This document shows, in pieces, positions 16,841 to 26,070 of a stretch of DNA of 64,000 bases. The position numbers and the translations under genes were made by a program. Each line of letters opens with the position of its first letter. Position 1 is the stretch's first letter. This DNA is from Rhizobium laguerreae (GTDB taxonomy: Bacteria > Pseudomonadota > Alphaproteobacteria > Rhizobiales > Rhizobiaceae). The DNA is taken from assembly GCF_002008165.1 (NCBI RefSeq), contig NZ_MRDM01000010.1, positions 492,541 to 556,540 of the forward strand. The letters run 5' to 3'. The notes under the pieces are model-generated. The model saw nothing but the letters and a program-made list of their open reading frames with translations, was not told where the DNA came from and did not search any database.

Positions 16841-16949
16841 GAACAGGATGATTTAGGTCAGTTTGGCCTAAAATCTGAATCCTGTTCTACGTCAGATCGT
16901 CTGAGCATGATGTCGCCCGATAACCGCTCACACTTTCGGCATCATGCTC
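16841..16949. repeat. Two-hairpin rhizobial intergenic repeat
   Basis: The first arm pair is GAACAGGAT at 16841-16849 with ATCCTGTTC at 16879-16887. The second is GAGCATGATG at 16903-16912 with CATCATGCTC at 16940-16949. Both stems are perfect. This composite palindrome is of a kind often seen between rhizobial genes. It lies between the converging RidA and mutarotase genes and may also terminate transcription. Confidence 0.75.
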
Positions 16950-17419
16950 TAGTAAACGAAGGGATCAACCTCGGCGTGGGCGTCCGCCTCCTTCGGATAG
17001 ATCACGCCCTTGCGCAGGATGATATTGGCATAGAGCCTGGGCTCGCCGGTCTGGATCACCGCATGGGCGGCCCGCACCCTTCCATAGAAATCCTGGCCGA
17101 TCAGCGGCACCACCTGCCGGTGCGGCTCGTGGCGCGCGCAGCAGTCGATCATCTCCTCATGCACCGGGTCGAGCCTGTCGCGCTCGGCCTTGACGGTCGA
17201 ACGGAAGATCGCTTCCGCCACGAAATCGTCGATCGGCAGCACGCTGAGCACGGCGTTGAGAACCGGGATCAGGCGGTGGCCGTCGAGCCGGATCAGCCGG
17301 CGGGCATGTTCGACGCCCGGATAATTGCCGTCGACGATGGCGATCTCGTCGCCGTGGCCCATGGCGCGAAGCGTAAAAAGCAGCTCCGGGCTCAACAGCG
17401 GATCAAGTCCTTTCAGCAT
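16949..17419 (-). CDS. RbsD/FucU family sugar mutarotase
   Basis: A 156-residue protein of the RbsD/FucU fold: MLKGLDPLLSPELLFTLRAMGHGDEIAIVDGNYPG at the start with the family His of MGHGD, and RLYANIILRKGVIYPKE near the C-terminus. Family members interconvert sugar anomers (pyranose/furanose or alpha/beta) before or after uptake. The start overlaps the end of frcR by 17 nt, so it is translationally coupled to that regulator and belongs to the fructose locus. A second mutarotase of this family lies at 51760 and a broken copy of this gene at 14046. The sugar specificity is inferred from context only. Confidence 0.88.
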   Translation of the reverse strand: MLKGLDPLLSPELLFTLRAMGHGDEIAIVDGNYPGVEHARRLIRLDGHRLIPVLNAVLSVLPIDDFVAEAIFRSTVKAERDRLDPVHEEMIDCCARHEPHRQVVPLIGQDFYGRVRAAHAVIQTGEPRLYANIILRKGVIYPKEADAHAEVDPFVY

Positions 17420-18650
17420 GGTCTACCTCCTTGAAGAGTACGTTCTGGTCGGTGAGGTAACGCGCGAAGATCGGCAGGCTGGCGCCGCCGATGGCGCGCG
17501 CCTGGGCGCCGACTGCGCCCTCGATGATTTCGGGCATGACGACGCCCTGCAGGTCGAGCTTGGCGGCTTCGTCGATCGTTGCTTGCACCACCCGGCTGCG
17601 CACCCAATCGGGAAAGCCGCCGTCGATCACGGCCGCGCTGAAATCGACGATCGAGGCGGCGGCAACGATCGCCTGCGCCAGCGCTTTGGCGCTGTCCTGG
17701 ATCCAGGCTTCCATCGGTTCGCCGAAATCCACCCAGCCGTCGGCGGAATACCAGAGCGGCTCGGGATCGATGCCGCGCTCGCGCAGCATGTTTTCGAGCA
17801 CGAAGATCGAGGCGATTTCGAGCAGCTGCATCGTCTCGCCGTTCTTGCCGCGCACCGGCAGCGGCCCGATCGCGCCCGCCGTGCCGGTGCGGCCGGAAAA
17901 GATTGCCGAATTCAGGACGATGCCGCCGCCGATGAAGGAGCCGATGAAGAAATAGACGAAATCCGGATAGGACGGTCCCACGCCGAAGACCAGTTCGGCG
18001 CCGCAGGCGCTGGTCGCATCGTTCTGCATGAAGACCGGATGGGAGACGCGGGAGGCGATGTCGGCCTGCAGGTCGATCTCCCGCCAGACCTCCATGGCGC
18101 CGGCCGGCGCCCCCACCTCTTCGGCCCAGTTCCAGAGCTCGAAAGGCGCGGCGATGCCGAGGCCGGCAATGCGGCTGCGCTGCTTGTCGTCGAGCCGTTC
18201 TTCGAGTTCGCGGATGCCCGAGGTGACGAAGGCGAGGATTTCATCCGGCAGCGGATAGGCATAGGTCTTATGCAGCTGCATGCGGATGCGGCCGACGAAA
18301 TCCATCAGCACAAGATCGGCGCTGCGCCGGCCCATCTTCAAGCCGAAGGAATAGACGGCGTCGGGATTGAGATGCATCGGGATCGACGGCTGGCCGACAC
18401 GGCCGCGCACCGGATCCCCGCGCGACAGCAGCCCTTCCTTTTCCAACACCCGCATGATGACGGAGACGGTCTGCGCCGACAGCCCGCTGCGGCGCGCGAT
18501 ATCGGCCTTCGACAGCGCGCCGTAGAGACGCACCAGCGACAGCACGAGCCGTTCGTTATAGGCTCGTACCCTGACCTGGTTTGCACCGCCGGCCGGATTC
18601 AGAATTGGTGGCGGGACCGGTGTGTTTGCCGGTCCATCCAAGGACGACAT
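17403..18650 (-). CDS. frcR: ROK family transcriptional regulator of the fructose operon
   Basis: A 415-residue ROK-family repressor. The N-terminal winged helix is at about residues 25-85 (RLVLSLVRLYGALSKADIARRSGLSAQTVSVIM), and the ROK sugar-binding domain follows (VFMQNDATSACGAELVFG, then FIGSFIGGGIVLNSAIFSGRTGTAGAIG). The usual ROK zinc-binding Cys cluster is not evident. It is divergent from frcB, where a perfect inverted repeat at 18683-18710 is the probable operator. In rhizobia the frc transport genes have a ROK regulator gene at this position, which supports the name. Confidence 0.85.
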   Translation of the reverse strand: MSSLDGPANTPVPPPILNPAGGANQVRVRAYNERLVLSLVRLYGALSKADIARRSGLSAQTVSVIMRVLEKEGLLSRGDPVRGRVGQPSIPMHLNPDAVYSFGLKMGRRSADLVLMDFVGRIRMQLHKTYAYPLPDEILAFVTSGIRELEERLDDKQRSRIAGLGIAAPFELWNWAEEVGAPAGAMEVWREIDLQADIASRVSHPVFMQNDATSACGAELVFGVGPSYPDFVYFFIGSFIGGGIVLNSAIFSGRTGTAGAIGPLPVRGKNGETMQLLEIASIFVLENMLRERGIDPEPLWYSADGWVDFGEPMEAWIQDSAKALAQAIVAAASIVDFSAAVIDGGFPDWVRSRVVQATIDEAAKLDLQGVVMPEIIEGAVGAQARAIGGASLPIFARYLTDQNVLFKEVDHAERT

Positions 18651-18682
18651 GGCCGCTCCTCCCGATTGTTGGCCTATGCCCT

Positions 18683-18710
18683 AATTCGATGGAGCATGCC
18701 ACATCGAATT
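18683..18710. promoter_or_regulatory. frcR: Inverted repeat, candidate FrcR operator
   Basis: AATTCGATG at 18683-18691 and CATCGAATT at 18702-18710 are perfect inverted repeats with a 10-nt spacer. They lie 33-60 nt upstream of the frcR start and just upstream of the frcB promoter, so one site could control both directions. Confidence 0.6.
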
Positions 18711-18733
18711 AATAATTCAATTGGATTTATTTA

Positions 18734-18762
18734 TTGACAAGGCGATTTCTTTTCGCTCTTAA
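18734..18762 (+). promoter_or_regulatory. frcB: Candidate frcB promoter
   Basis: TTGACA at 18734-18739 is followed after 17 nt by TCTTAA at 18757-18762. This gives a leader of roughly 105 nt before the frcB start at 18876. Confidence 0.5.
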
Positions 18763-18875
18763 TTGCCGTCGTCAAGGGCACGGGACCGCTGGGGGCATTG
18801 CGATCCACGGCGAAGTGTCGTTCTGTAAATTCCGGCCCCGCACGGGCGGCGCCGGCAAACTCTGGGAGGAGTTCC

Positions 18876-19895
18876 ATGAAGAAATCTGTTCTCGCTTTCG
18901 GCGCGCTCGCGCTTGGTGTCACCTTTTCCGCTCCTGTCATGGCGGCTGACGTTGCTGCCTGCCTCATCACCAAGACCGACACCAACCCCTTCTTCGTCAA
19001 GATGAAGGAAGGTGCGACGGCTAAGGCCAAGGAACTCGGTGTCTCGCTGAAGTCCTATGCCGGCAAGGTCGACGGTGACAGCGAAAGCCAGGTGGCCGCG
19101 ATCGAAAGCTGCATTGCCGACGGCGCAAAGGGCATCCTGATTGCTGCTTCCGACACCAAGGGCATCGTGTCTTCGGTCAAGAAGGCCCGTGATGCCGGCC
19201 TGCTGGTCATCGCTCTCGACACGCCGCTTGAGCCGGCCGATGCCGCCGACGCCACCTTCGCCACCGACAACCTGCTCGCTGGCAAGCTGATCGGCCAGTG
19301 GGCCAAGGAAACGATGGGCGACAAGGCCAAGGATGCCAAGGTCGGCTTCCTCGACCTGACCCCGTCACAGCCGACGGTCGACGTTCTGCGCGACCAGGGC
19401 TTCATGATGGGCTTCGGCATCGATCCGAAGGACCCGAACAAGATCGGCGACGAGGACGATGCTCGCGTCGTCGGTCATGACGTGACCAACGGCAATGAAG
19501 AAGGCGGCCGCAAGGCCATGGAAAACCTTCTCCAGAAAGATCCGAGCATCAACGTCATCCACACGATCAACGAGCCGGCCGCGGTCGGCGCCTATCAGGC
19601 GCTGAAGGCCGTCGGCATGGAAAAGAACGTGCTGATCGTCTCGGTCGACGGCGGTTGCCCGGGTGTGAAGTCGGTCAAGGAAGGCGTCATCGGCGCCACC
19701 TCGCAGCAATATCCGCTGATGATGGCAGCCCTTGGCGTCGAAGCGATCAAGAAGTTCGCTGACAACGGTGAAAAGCCGAAGCCGACCGAAGGCAAGTCCT
19801 TCTACGACACCGGCGTCTCGCTCGTCACCGACAAGCCGGTTTCCGGCGTCAAGTCGATCGACACCAAGGAAGGCACCGACAAGTGCTGGGGCTGA
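18876..19895 (+). CDS. frcB: Fructose ABC transporter, periplasmic substrate-binding protein
   Basis: A 339-residue type-I (ribose-binding-like) periplasmic protein. The signal peptide [23 protein letters not shown] is cut before ADVAACLI. The core begins [21 protein letters not shown], with the hinge patterns [10 protein letters not shown] and [14 protein letters not shown]. It binds fructose for FrcC/FrcA and also fits the wider ribose/mannose specificity known for rhizobial FrcB. The start is at 18876, behind GGGAGGAG; the frame is open further upstream without a ribosome-binding site. A stable hairpin follows the stop codon, as expected for a highly expressed binding-protein gene. Confidence 0.93.
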   Translation: MKKSVLAFGALALGVTFSAPVMAADVAACLITKTDTNPFFVKMKEGATAKAKELGVSLKSYAGKVDGDSESQVAAIESCIADGAKGILIAASDTKGIVSSVKKARDAGLLVIALDTPLEPADAADATFATDNLLAGKLIGQWAKETMGDKAKDAKVGFLDLTPSQPTVDVLRDQGFMMGFGIDPKDPNKIGDEDDARVVGHDVTNGNEEGGRKAMENLLQKDPSINVIHTINEPAAVGAYQALKAVGMEKNVLIVSVDGGCPGVKSVKEGVIGATSQQYPLMMAALGVEAIKKFADNGEKPKPTEGKSFYDTGVSLVTDKPVSGVKSIDTKEGTDKCWG

Positions 19896-19917
19896 GCCCT
19901 GATTGTTGAAAGCAGAC

Positions 19918-19945
19918 CGGCCGGGGCTTGATCCCCGGCCGTTTT
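19918..19945 (+). terminator. Hairpin between frcB and frcC
   Basis: CGGCCGGGG at 19918-19926 pairs with CCCCGGCCG at 19933-19941, followed by TTTT. It is probably a partial terminator and mRNA stabiliser that raises frcB expression relative to the downstream permease and ATPase genes. Confidence 0.75.
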
Positions 19946-20050
19946 CGACGGACGATGTGCCGTCGCCTCACGAACCGGCTCAGCAAAGACCGGATGGATA
20001 TCGGTGACGGCCCCCGCGCGAGTTCGGCGCGCGGTTGCGGAGGAGGAACC

Positions 20051-21115
20051 ATGACCGGAACACAGGAATTTGAACGCGTCCTCGACGACAGCGACAAGAG
20101 CGTCGCCTCCTTCGAGCACGAGAATATCTCGCTGATCAAGCGCGCGCAGCATTTTCTCCACTCGACACCGGCCGCCGTGCCGCTGATCGTGCTGGTGCTG
20201 GCGATCATCATCTTCGGGCTCACCATCGGCGAACGGTTCTTCTCGTCCTACACGCTGACGCTGATCCTGCAGCAGATCGCCATCGTCGGTATTCTCGGCG
20301 CCGCCCAGACGCTGGTCATCCTGACCGCCGGCATCGATCTTTCGATCGGCGTCATCATGGTGATCTCGGCGGTTATCATGGGCAATGTCGCCATCACTTA
20401 CGGCATACCGACGCCGATTGCAGTGGTCGCCGGGCTTGTCGTCGGCGGCCTTTGCGGATTGCTGAACGGCTTCCTCGTCGCCTATATGAAACTGCCGCCC
20501 TTCATCGTCACGCTCGGCACGTGGAACATCGTCATGGCGACGAATTTCATCTATTCCGCCAATGAGACGATCCGCGATACCGACGTCGACGAAAAGGCGC
20601 CGCTGCTGCATCTTTTCGCCGTGAGCTTCAAGCTCGGCAGCGCCGTGCTGACCCTCGGCGTCATCGCCATGGTGCTGCTCGTCTTGGTGCTCTGGTATGT
20701 CCTCAATCACACCGCCTGGGGCCGGCATGTCTATGCCGTCGGCGACGATCCGGAGGCAGCCAAGCTCTCCGGCATTCAGACGAAGAAGGTGCTGCTCACC
20801 GTTTACGCCATATCAGGCGTGATTGCCGGATTGGCCGCCTGGGTCTCGATCGGCCGCAACGGATCGATCTCGCCGTCCTCGGCGGTGACCGATTTTAACC
20901 TCCAGGCGATCACCGCGACGGTGATCGGCGGCATCTCGCTGTTCGGCGGCCGCGGCTCCATTCTCGGCACGCTCTTCGGTGCCATGATCGTCGGCGTCGT
21001 CTCGATGGGCCTCAACATGCTCGGCGCCGACCCGCAATGGAAAGTCCTTTTGACAGGCGTGCTGATCATCGCCGCCGTCGCCATCGATCAGTGGATCAGA
21101 AAGGTTTCGGTGTAA
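20051..21115 (+). CDS. frcC: Fructose ABC transporter, permease
   Basis: A 354-residue ribose-type (RbsC family) permease with about 9-10 membrane segments. Diagnostic stretches are LILTAGIDLSIGVIMVISAVIMG, PPFIVTLGTWNIVMATNFIY, YAVGDDPEAAKLSGI (the ATPase-contact loop) and ATVIGGISLFGGRGSILGTLFGA. The start at 20051 has a perfect AGGAGG. The N-terminal 35 residues are hydrophilic and longer than in RbsC. It is the second gene of frcBCAK, with frcA starting 2 nt after its stop. Confidence 0.93.
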   Translation: MTGTQEFERVLDDSDKSVASFEHENISLIKRAQHFLHSTPAAVPLIVLVLAIIIFGLTIGERFFSSYTLTLILQQIAIVGILGAAQTLVILTAGIDLSIGVIMVISAVIMGNVAITYGIPTPIAVVAGLVVGGLCGLLNGFLVAYMKLPPFIVTLGTWNIVMATNFIYSANETIRDTDVDEKAPLLHLFAVSFKLGSAVLTLGVIAMVLLVLVLWYVLNHTAWGRHVYAVGDDPEAAKLSGIQTKKVLLTVYAISGVIAGLAAWVSIGRNGSISPSSAVTDFNLQAITATVIGGISLFGGRGSILGTLFGAMIVGVVSMGLNMLGADPQWKVLLTGVLIIAAVAIDQWIRKVSV

Positions 21116-21117
21116 TC

Positions 21118-21900
21118 ATGGCTCGCGAACCCCTTCTCACCGCCCGCGGTCTCGTCAAGCGTTATGGCCGCGTGACCGCGCTCGATAATGCCGATTTCGA
21201 CCTCTATCCGGGTGAAATCCTCGCCGTCATCGGCGATAACGGCGCCGGCAAATCCTCGCTCATCAAGGCGATATCGGGCGCCGTCACCCCGGACGAGGGG
21301 GTGATCACGCTGGAAGGCCGGCAGGTGCAGTTCCGCTCGCCGATGGAAGCGCGCGACGCTGGCATCGAGACCGTCTATCAGAATCTCGCCTTGTCGCCGG
21401 CGCTGTCGATCGCCGACAATATGTTCCTCGGCCGCGAGATCCGCAAACCGGGCGTGCTCGGTACCATGTTCCGCATGCTCGACCGGCCGGCCATGGAAAA
21501 GCTGGCGCGCAACAAGCTGTCCGAACTCGGCCTGATGACCATCCAGAACATCAACCAGGCGGTGGAAACGCTCTCCGGCGGTCAGCGCCAGGGTGTCGCG
21601 GTCGCCCGCGCCGCCGCCTTCGGCTCGAAGGTTATCATCATGGACGAACCGACGGCAGCGCTTGGCGTCAAGGAAAGCCGCCGCGTGCTGGAACTGATCC
21701 TCGACGTGCGCGCCCGCGGCCTGCCGATCGTGCTGATCTCCCACAACATGCCGCATGTCTTCGAGGTGGCCGACCGGATCCATATCCACCGCCTCGGCCG
21801 GCGGCTGACGGTGATCGATCCGAAGGAATACACCATGTCCGACGCCGTCGCCTTCATGACCGGCGCCAAGGCGGTGCCGACGGAGCCGGTCGCCGCATGA
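21118..21900 (+). CDS. frcA: Fructose ABC transporter, ATP-binding protein
   Basis: A 260-residue single-domain ABC ATPase: Walker A GDNGAGKSS near residue 40, signature LSGGQRQGV near 144, Walker B VIIMDEPTAAL and H-loop LISHN. Sugar importers of the ribose type usually have a tandem ATPase of about 500 residues (compare the gene at 48900); FrcA is half that size and presumably works as a homodimer. The start at 21118 is 2 nt after frcC, and its end overlaps frcK by 4 nt. Confidence 0.93.
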   Translation: MAREPLLTARGLVKRYGRVTALDNADFDLYPGEILAVIGDNGAGKSSLIKAISGAVTPDEGVITLEGRQVQFRSPMEARDAGIETVYQNLALSPALSIADNMFLGREIRKPGVLGTMFRMLDRPAMEKLARNKLSELGLMTIQNINQAVETLSGGQRQGVAVARAAAFGSKVIIMDEPTAALGVKESRRVLELILDVRARGLPIVLISHNMPHVFEVADRIHIHRLGRRLTVIDPKEYTMSDAVAFMTGAKAVPTEPVAA

Positions 21901-22529
21901 ACGCACGCATCGATGAAATCGCCGGCGAGGTGCTTGACCGCGCCGGCCATTCCAGGCGTTTCCTGGTCGCGATCGCCGGACCGCCGGGTGCCGGAAAATC
22001 GACCATGGCCGACAATCTGGCGGAAGCGCTGAAGGCCAAGGGCGAAAGCGCCGAAGTCCTGCCGATGGATGGCTTCCACATGGACAACGCCATCCTGGTC
22101 GAACGCGGCCTGCTGGCGCGCAAGGGGATCCCCGAGACTTTCGATGTTCGCGGTTTCCTCGATATCATCCGCGCCGTCCGGCTGGCCGATCAGGAGGTTC
22201 TGGTGCCGGTCTTCGACCGCTCGCGTGAACTCGCCATTGCGTCGGCCCGCCCTGTTTCCCCCGATCACCGCTTCATCATCGTCGAGGGCAATTATCTGCT
22301 TTTTTCGCTCGGCAAATGGGCCGAACTCGAAGGCGTCTTCGACTTTTCGATCATGCTCGCGCCGCCGATCGAGGTGCTGGAGGAGCGGCTCTGGGCGCGC
22401 TGGCGCGGTTACAACCTGACCGAAGAGGCCGCCAGCGCCAAGGTCTACGGCAACGACCTGCCGAACGGCCGGCTGATCCTCGAAAACCGCCGCCCGGCCG
22501 ATGTGACGCTGGAGATCGCGCTGGCGTGA
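21897..22529 (+). CDS. frcK: P-loop kinase FrcK
   Basis: A 210-residue P-loop protein related to pantothenate kinase/uridine kinase-type NTPases: Walker A GPPGAGKST at residues 28-36, MDGFHMDN near 59-66 and IIVEGNYLLF near 124. The last gene of the frc operon, it overlaps frcA by 4 nt (ATGA). FrcK is not the PfkB-type fructokinase, which lies at 29301; the substrate of FrcK is not established. The DGFH and VEGNYLL motifs fit phosphorylation of a small hydroxylated compound, possibly a sugar. Confidence 0.85.
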   Translation: MNARIDEIAGEVLDRAGHSRRFLVAIAGPPGAGKSTMADNLAEALKAKGESAEVLPMDGFHMDNAILVERGLLARKGIPETFDVRGFLDIIRAVRLADQEVLVPVFDRSRELAIASARPVSPDHRFIIVEGNYLLFSLGKWAELEGVFDFSIMLAPPIEVLEERLWARWRGYNLTEEAASAKVYGNDLPNGRLILENRRPADVTLEIALA

Positions 22530-22556
22530 TGTCGCGGCGATTGTTTTCATGTAAAA

Positions 22557-22568
22557 GATAGTGCTATC
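22557..22568. promoter_or_regulatory. Short palindrome upstream of pyrC
   Basis: GATAG-TG-CTATC is a perfect inverted repeat 34 nt upstream of the pyrC start. It lies in the only gap between frcK and pyrC and may mark the pyrC promoter or operator; no regulator can be named. Confidence 0.3.
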
Positions 22569-22601
22569 GAGGCCGCAGACGCATCGCTTCGGAGGCCTGC
22601 C

Positions 22602-23648
22602 ATGCAATCGATCACCATCCGCCGTCCTGATGACTTGCACCTGCATCTGCGCGACGGCGCCATGCTGGAAGGCGTGATCGCCGATACGAGCCGCACCTTC
22701 GCCCGCGCCATCATCATGCCCAATCTCGTGCCGCCGGTCGTCACGTCAGCTGACGCCAAGGCCTATCGCGAGCGCATCCTCAAGGCCTTGCCGGACGGCC
22801 ATCGTTTCCAGCCGCTGATGACGCTTTATCTGACCGAACATACCAGTCCCGATGACGTGGAGGAGGGAAAGAGCAGCGGTCTCATCACCGCCGTCAAGCT
22901 TTATCCCGCCGGCGCCACGACCAATTCGCATGGCGGCGTCCGCGACATGGAAAAGGCGATGCCGGTGCTGGAGCGCATGGCAAAAATCGGCCTGCCGCTC
23001 TGCGTTCATGGCGAGGTGACGACGCCTGAGGTCGATATCTTCGACCGCGAGGCCGTCTTCATCGAGACCGTGCTCGATCCGCTGCGGCAGCGCCTGCCGG
23101 AGCTGAAGGTGACGATGGAGCATGTGACGACGTCCGATGGCGTCGATTACATCAAGGCGGCCAAGGGCAATCTGGCCGGCTCGATCACCACCCACCATCT
23201 GATCATCAACCGCAATGCCATCCTCGTCGGCGGCATCCGCCCGCATTATTACTGCCTGCCGGTCGCCAAGCGCGAAAACCACCGGCTGGCCTTGCGTGCA
23301 GCGGCCATCAGCGGCGATCCGCGCTTCTTCCTCGGCACGGATTCGGCCCCGCATGTCGATCCGCTGAAGGAATGCGGCTGCGGCTGCGCCGGCATCTACA
23401 CTTCGGTCAATACGATGAGCTGCCTCGCCCATGTCTTCGAGGAGGAGGGCGCCCTCGAGCGGCTCGAAGCCTTCGTGTCGCTGAACGGACCGGCTTGGTA
23501 CGGGCTTCAGCCGAACGAAGACCGCATCACCCTGTCGCGGCAGCCCGACCCGATCATCTTTCCCGCCAAGATAGAAACCGGCGCCGGCCCGGTGACGGTG
23601 TTCGATCCGATGTTTCCCCTGTATTGGCAGGTGGTTCAGCAGGCGTAA
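22602..23648 (+). CDS. pyrC: Dihydroorotase (class II)
   Basis: A 348-residue dihydroorotase of the PyrC (E. coli) length class. Metal and active-site motifs are all visible: DLHLHLRDG near residue 11, the carboxylated-Lys segment [13 protein letters not shown] near 100, LCVHGEV near 133, [16 protein letters not shown] near 190 and LGTDSAPH near 246. It cyclises N-carbamoyl-aspartate to dihydroorotate in pyrimidine synthesis. It follows the frc operon on the same strand with a 72-nt gap and probably has its own promoter. pyrE lies 5 kb downstream. Confidence 0.96.
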   Translation: MQSITIRRPDDLHLHLRDGAMLEGVIADTSRTFARAIIMPNLVPPVVTSADAKAYRERILKALPDGHRFQPLMTLYLTEHTSPDDVEEGKSSGLITAVKLYPAGATTNSHGGVRDMEKAMPVLERMAKIGLPLCVHGEVTTPEVDIFDREAVFIETVLDPLRQRLPELKVTMEHVTTSDGVDYIKAAKGNLAGSITTHHLIINRNAILVGGIRPHYYCLPVAKRENHRLALRAAAISGDPRFFLGTDSAPHVDPLKECGCGCAGIYTSVNTMSCLAHVFEEEGALERLEAFVSLNGPAWYGLQPNEDRITLSRQPDPIIFPAKIETGAGPVTVFDPMFPLYWQVVQQA

Positions 23649-23827
23649 GCTCGAAGAATTCAATTTTAAATAGATTTTTGATCTTAAGTTCCGATGTAAC
23701 GTTAAACGCGTAACATTTGTATTGTGCGGTGCATCATTTGTTAACGGATGCATAAGACATTCCTCAGCACCGACCCATGAGCTGCCGACATCATCCGGCG
23801 CGGCTGCAGTCGCGGAGGCTGAAAAGC

Positions 23828-25006
23828 ATGATGCTTGACTATAACTCCCTCTTGCTGGCGCTCGGCGTTTCGGCGGCCTGCCTTGCCGTGACGCTGATGG
23901 GCAGCTGGTTTGTCCGCCGGACGGAAACCGTGCTGCTCACCGCCACCGTCGGCCTGGTCCTCGTCGTCAGCGGCATTTTTGTCTACAGCGCCTATGTGAC
24001 GACACCTGAGAAATGGTTTGGCGTCGGCAACTTCGTGCTGTTTCATACCGGTTTCGCCACCATATGGGGTGCGGGCAGACAGTTCCTCACTGGCCACCTG
24101 TCCATCCGAGCCATTGCGATCCGCGCGCTCGCGGCGATGATCTTTTCCGTGGTGCCGATGTTATCGGGATATGACGGCCTGGCTTTCATCGCCGACAACC
24201 TCGCAATCGCTTTGCTGCTCTTTGCCACCGCCCGGCAATACTGGCTCGCCCGGGCGGAAGCGCCCGCGCCGCTCCTCGGCATCACAGCGCTCTATACGCT
24301 GACGGCGATCTCTTTCGTGCTTTGCGCCGCCGTGCTGATATCAGACGGTAAGCTGGTGCTGGGCCACGCCCCCAGCAACTGGGCCGAAGATCTGAGCCTT
24401 GCCGTCTGCATCGCCGGCATGACCGGGATCGGCGCGCTGTCGCTGGCGTTGCATCAATGGCGGCTCGCTGCCCGCCATCGTCTCGATGCGATCACCGATC
24501 CGCTGACCGGCCTGCTCAACCGCCGCGCCCTGTTCGATCAATACGGCACGCGCCCGATGGGAATGACCACCGCCGTCATCGTCTTCGATATCGACCATTT
24601 CAAATCCGTCAACGATCGCTTCGGCCATGCTGCCGGCGACCGCGTGCTCAATATCTTCGCCGGCGAACTTTCGGCCCATTGCCGCGCCGGCGATACCGCT
24701 GCCCGCCTCGGTGGCGAGGAATTCGTCCTGGTGGTGAAGGAGATCATGCCCGGCCGGGCGGAACTGACGGCCGAGCGCATCCGCTGGGCGTTCGAGGCAC
24801 GCGAGATCCATATCGACGACGAGGTGCTGACATGCACGGTCAGCGTCGGCGTCGCCCCCGGCCGTTCGAAGAGCTTGGATTTCGACGCCATGCTGAGTGC
24901 CGCCGACAAGGCTCTCTACGTCGCCAAGCGCGCCGGCCGCAACCGGGTCGAGCTTGCCAGCTACCTCAAGGCGGTTCCCGTCGAGGCAACGCGCACCGCG
25001 TCTTGA
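23828..25006 (+). CDS. Membrane-bound diguanylate cyclase
   Basis: A 392-residue protein. The N-terminal about 210 residues hold six or more membrane helices (a seven-helix sensory module is possible). They are followed by a GGDEF domain with intact LGGEEF, preceded by FDIDHFKSVNDRFGHAAGD and followed by CTVSVGVA. It synthesises c-di-GMP; no EAL domain is present. The start at 23828 has GGAGG at 23814-23818. The upstream gap is AT-rich and likely promoter DNA. There are no operon partners. Confidence 0.88.
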   Translation: MMLDYNSLLLALGVSAACLAVTLMGSWFVRRTETVLLTATVGLVLVVSGIFVYSAYVTTPEKWFGVGNFVLFHTGFATIWGAGRQFLTGHLSIRAIAIRALAAMIFSVVPMLSGYDGLAFIADNLAIALLLFATARQYWLARAEAPAPLLGITALYTLTAISFVLCAAVLISDGKLVLGHAPSNWAEDLSLAVCIAGMTGIGALSLALHQWRLAARHRLDAITDPLTGLLNRRALFDQYGTRPMGMTTAVIVFDIDHFKSVNDRFGHAAGDRVLNIFAGELSAHCRAGDTAARLGGEEFVLVVKEIMPGRAELTAERIRWAFEAREIHIDDEVLTCTVSVGVAPGRSKSLDFDAMLSAADKALYVAKRAGRNRVELASYLKAVPVEATRTAS

Positions 25007-25196
25007 TTCCTGATAAACCCTCTCATAATATCGCCCTCGGCCGGATGCGGCCAGCCGCCCCGCGACGCTTCTGCGTTATGGTGAATGCATCCAGACAACA
25101 TCCTTCACATCCCTTGCCGTTTGGCGATCGATGGCGAACGGGTCAGCAGACGCGGGCACTGATCTTCCTGTTTGCCGCCAACGGAAGGATGACATC

Positions 25197-25733
25197 ATGC
25201 GCGATTTTCGCGATGCCAAGCTCATGGCAAAGACATTGCGGCAGGCCCTTGCCGATCGCGATATTTCGCTGACCCACAGCGAGACGCTCGAAATCGTCGC
25301 CCGGCAGTTCGGGCTCGATCAATGGAATATCCTCTCGGCAAAGATCGATGCGGCAGGGGCTAACCCCTCTGCCATCGGCATCGAGCCGCCGATGCCGATC
25401 TTCCGCATCTTCTCGGTCGAAAAGGCCATGGAGTTCTATTGCGGCTTTCTCGGCTTTCATCTCGATTGGGAGCACCGCTTCGGTGAAAACTTCCCGCTCT
25501 ATTGCCAGGTCTCGCGCGACGGCATGGCGCTGCACCTGAGCGAACATTCCGGCGACGCCAGCCCCGGCGCCAAGGCTTTCGTCCGCGTCGCCAATGTGCG
25601 GGCTTATCACGCCGAACTCTCAGGCAAGGACTACCGCTACATGAAGCCCGGCGTCAAAGAAGCACCCTGGGGCCTCGAGATGACCGTCACCGACCCCTTC
25701 AGCAACCGCATCACCTTTTGCGAACAGACGTAG
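25197..25733 (+). CDS. Glyoxalase superfamily protein with N-terminal helical domain
   Basis: A 178-residue protein. Residues 1-50 form a small helical domain (MRDFRDAKLMAKTLRQALAD, then HSETLEIVARQFGLDQWNIL) that recurs in a proteobacterial glyoxalase-like family. Residues about 63-178 are a VOC fold (PIFRIFSVEKAMEFYCGFLGFHLDWEHRFG, then ALHLSEHSGDASPG and PWGLEMTVTDPFSNRITF), similar to bleomycin-binding and glyoxalase proteins. A role in antibiotic binding or metabolite detoxification is possible, but no catalytic metal set is certain. The start at 25197 has GGAAGGA upstream. Confidence 0.8.
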   Translation: MRDFRDAKLMAKTLRQALADRDISLTHSETLEIVARQFGLDQWNILSAKIDAAGANPSAIGIEPPMPIFRIFSVEKAMEFYCGFLGFHLDWEHRFGENFPLYCQVSRDGMALHLSEHSGDASPGAKAFVRVANVRAYHAELSGKDYRYMKPGVKEAPWGLEMTVTDPFSNRITFCEQT

Positions 25734-25762
25734 TCCTATGGGATGACTAAGGTCACTGGCTC

Positions 25763-25925
25763 CCTCTTCTCCCCAGCGGGGAGAAGGTGGCCCGAAGGGT
25801 CGAATGAGGGGGCCGCACGGCACATCCTATATGTTGCCCTTCGCTTACGCTCAGAGCACTCGCGGCTTTGCCGCTCACCCCCTCAACCGCCTGCCGGCAC
25901 CTTCTCCCAGCTGGGGAGAAGAGAT
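25763..25925. repeat. RIME-like mosaic palindrome, copy B
   Basis: Outer hairpins of the type CTTCTCCCC-GGGGAGAAG at both ends flank a GGGGGCCG core and CACCCCCTCAACCGCCTGCC. Short frames in this element are repeat sequence, not genes. Confidence 0.75.
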
Positions 25926-26070
25926 GTGTAGCAACGCCGTGCCGTTTCTTCTTAGCCAGAGCAAGATATATTGGGCGAAAAGTTGCTAGCTGCTTCCTCC
26001 AGTTGTCCGGTCTAAAAGGGCGCAACGCCGGCGCTATGGGGTAGCGGGCATGCCTGCCGAGAGGAGCAAA

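Noticed and set aside
16841..16949. Hairpin pair considered as a small RNA gene
   Set aside because: The same composite palindrome is a dispersed intergenic repeat type in rhizobia; no promoter is visible.
25743..26025. Short open frames within and beside the repeat at 25763
   Set aside because: They translate hairpin repeat sequence; similar frames recur in every copy of the element.
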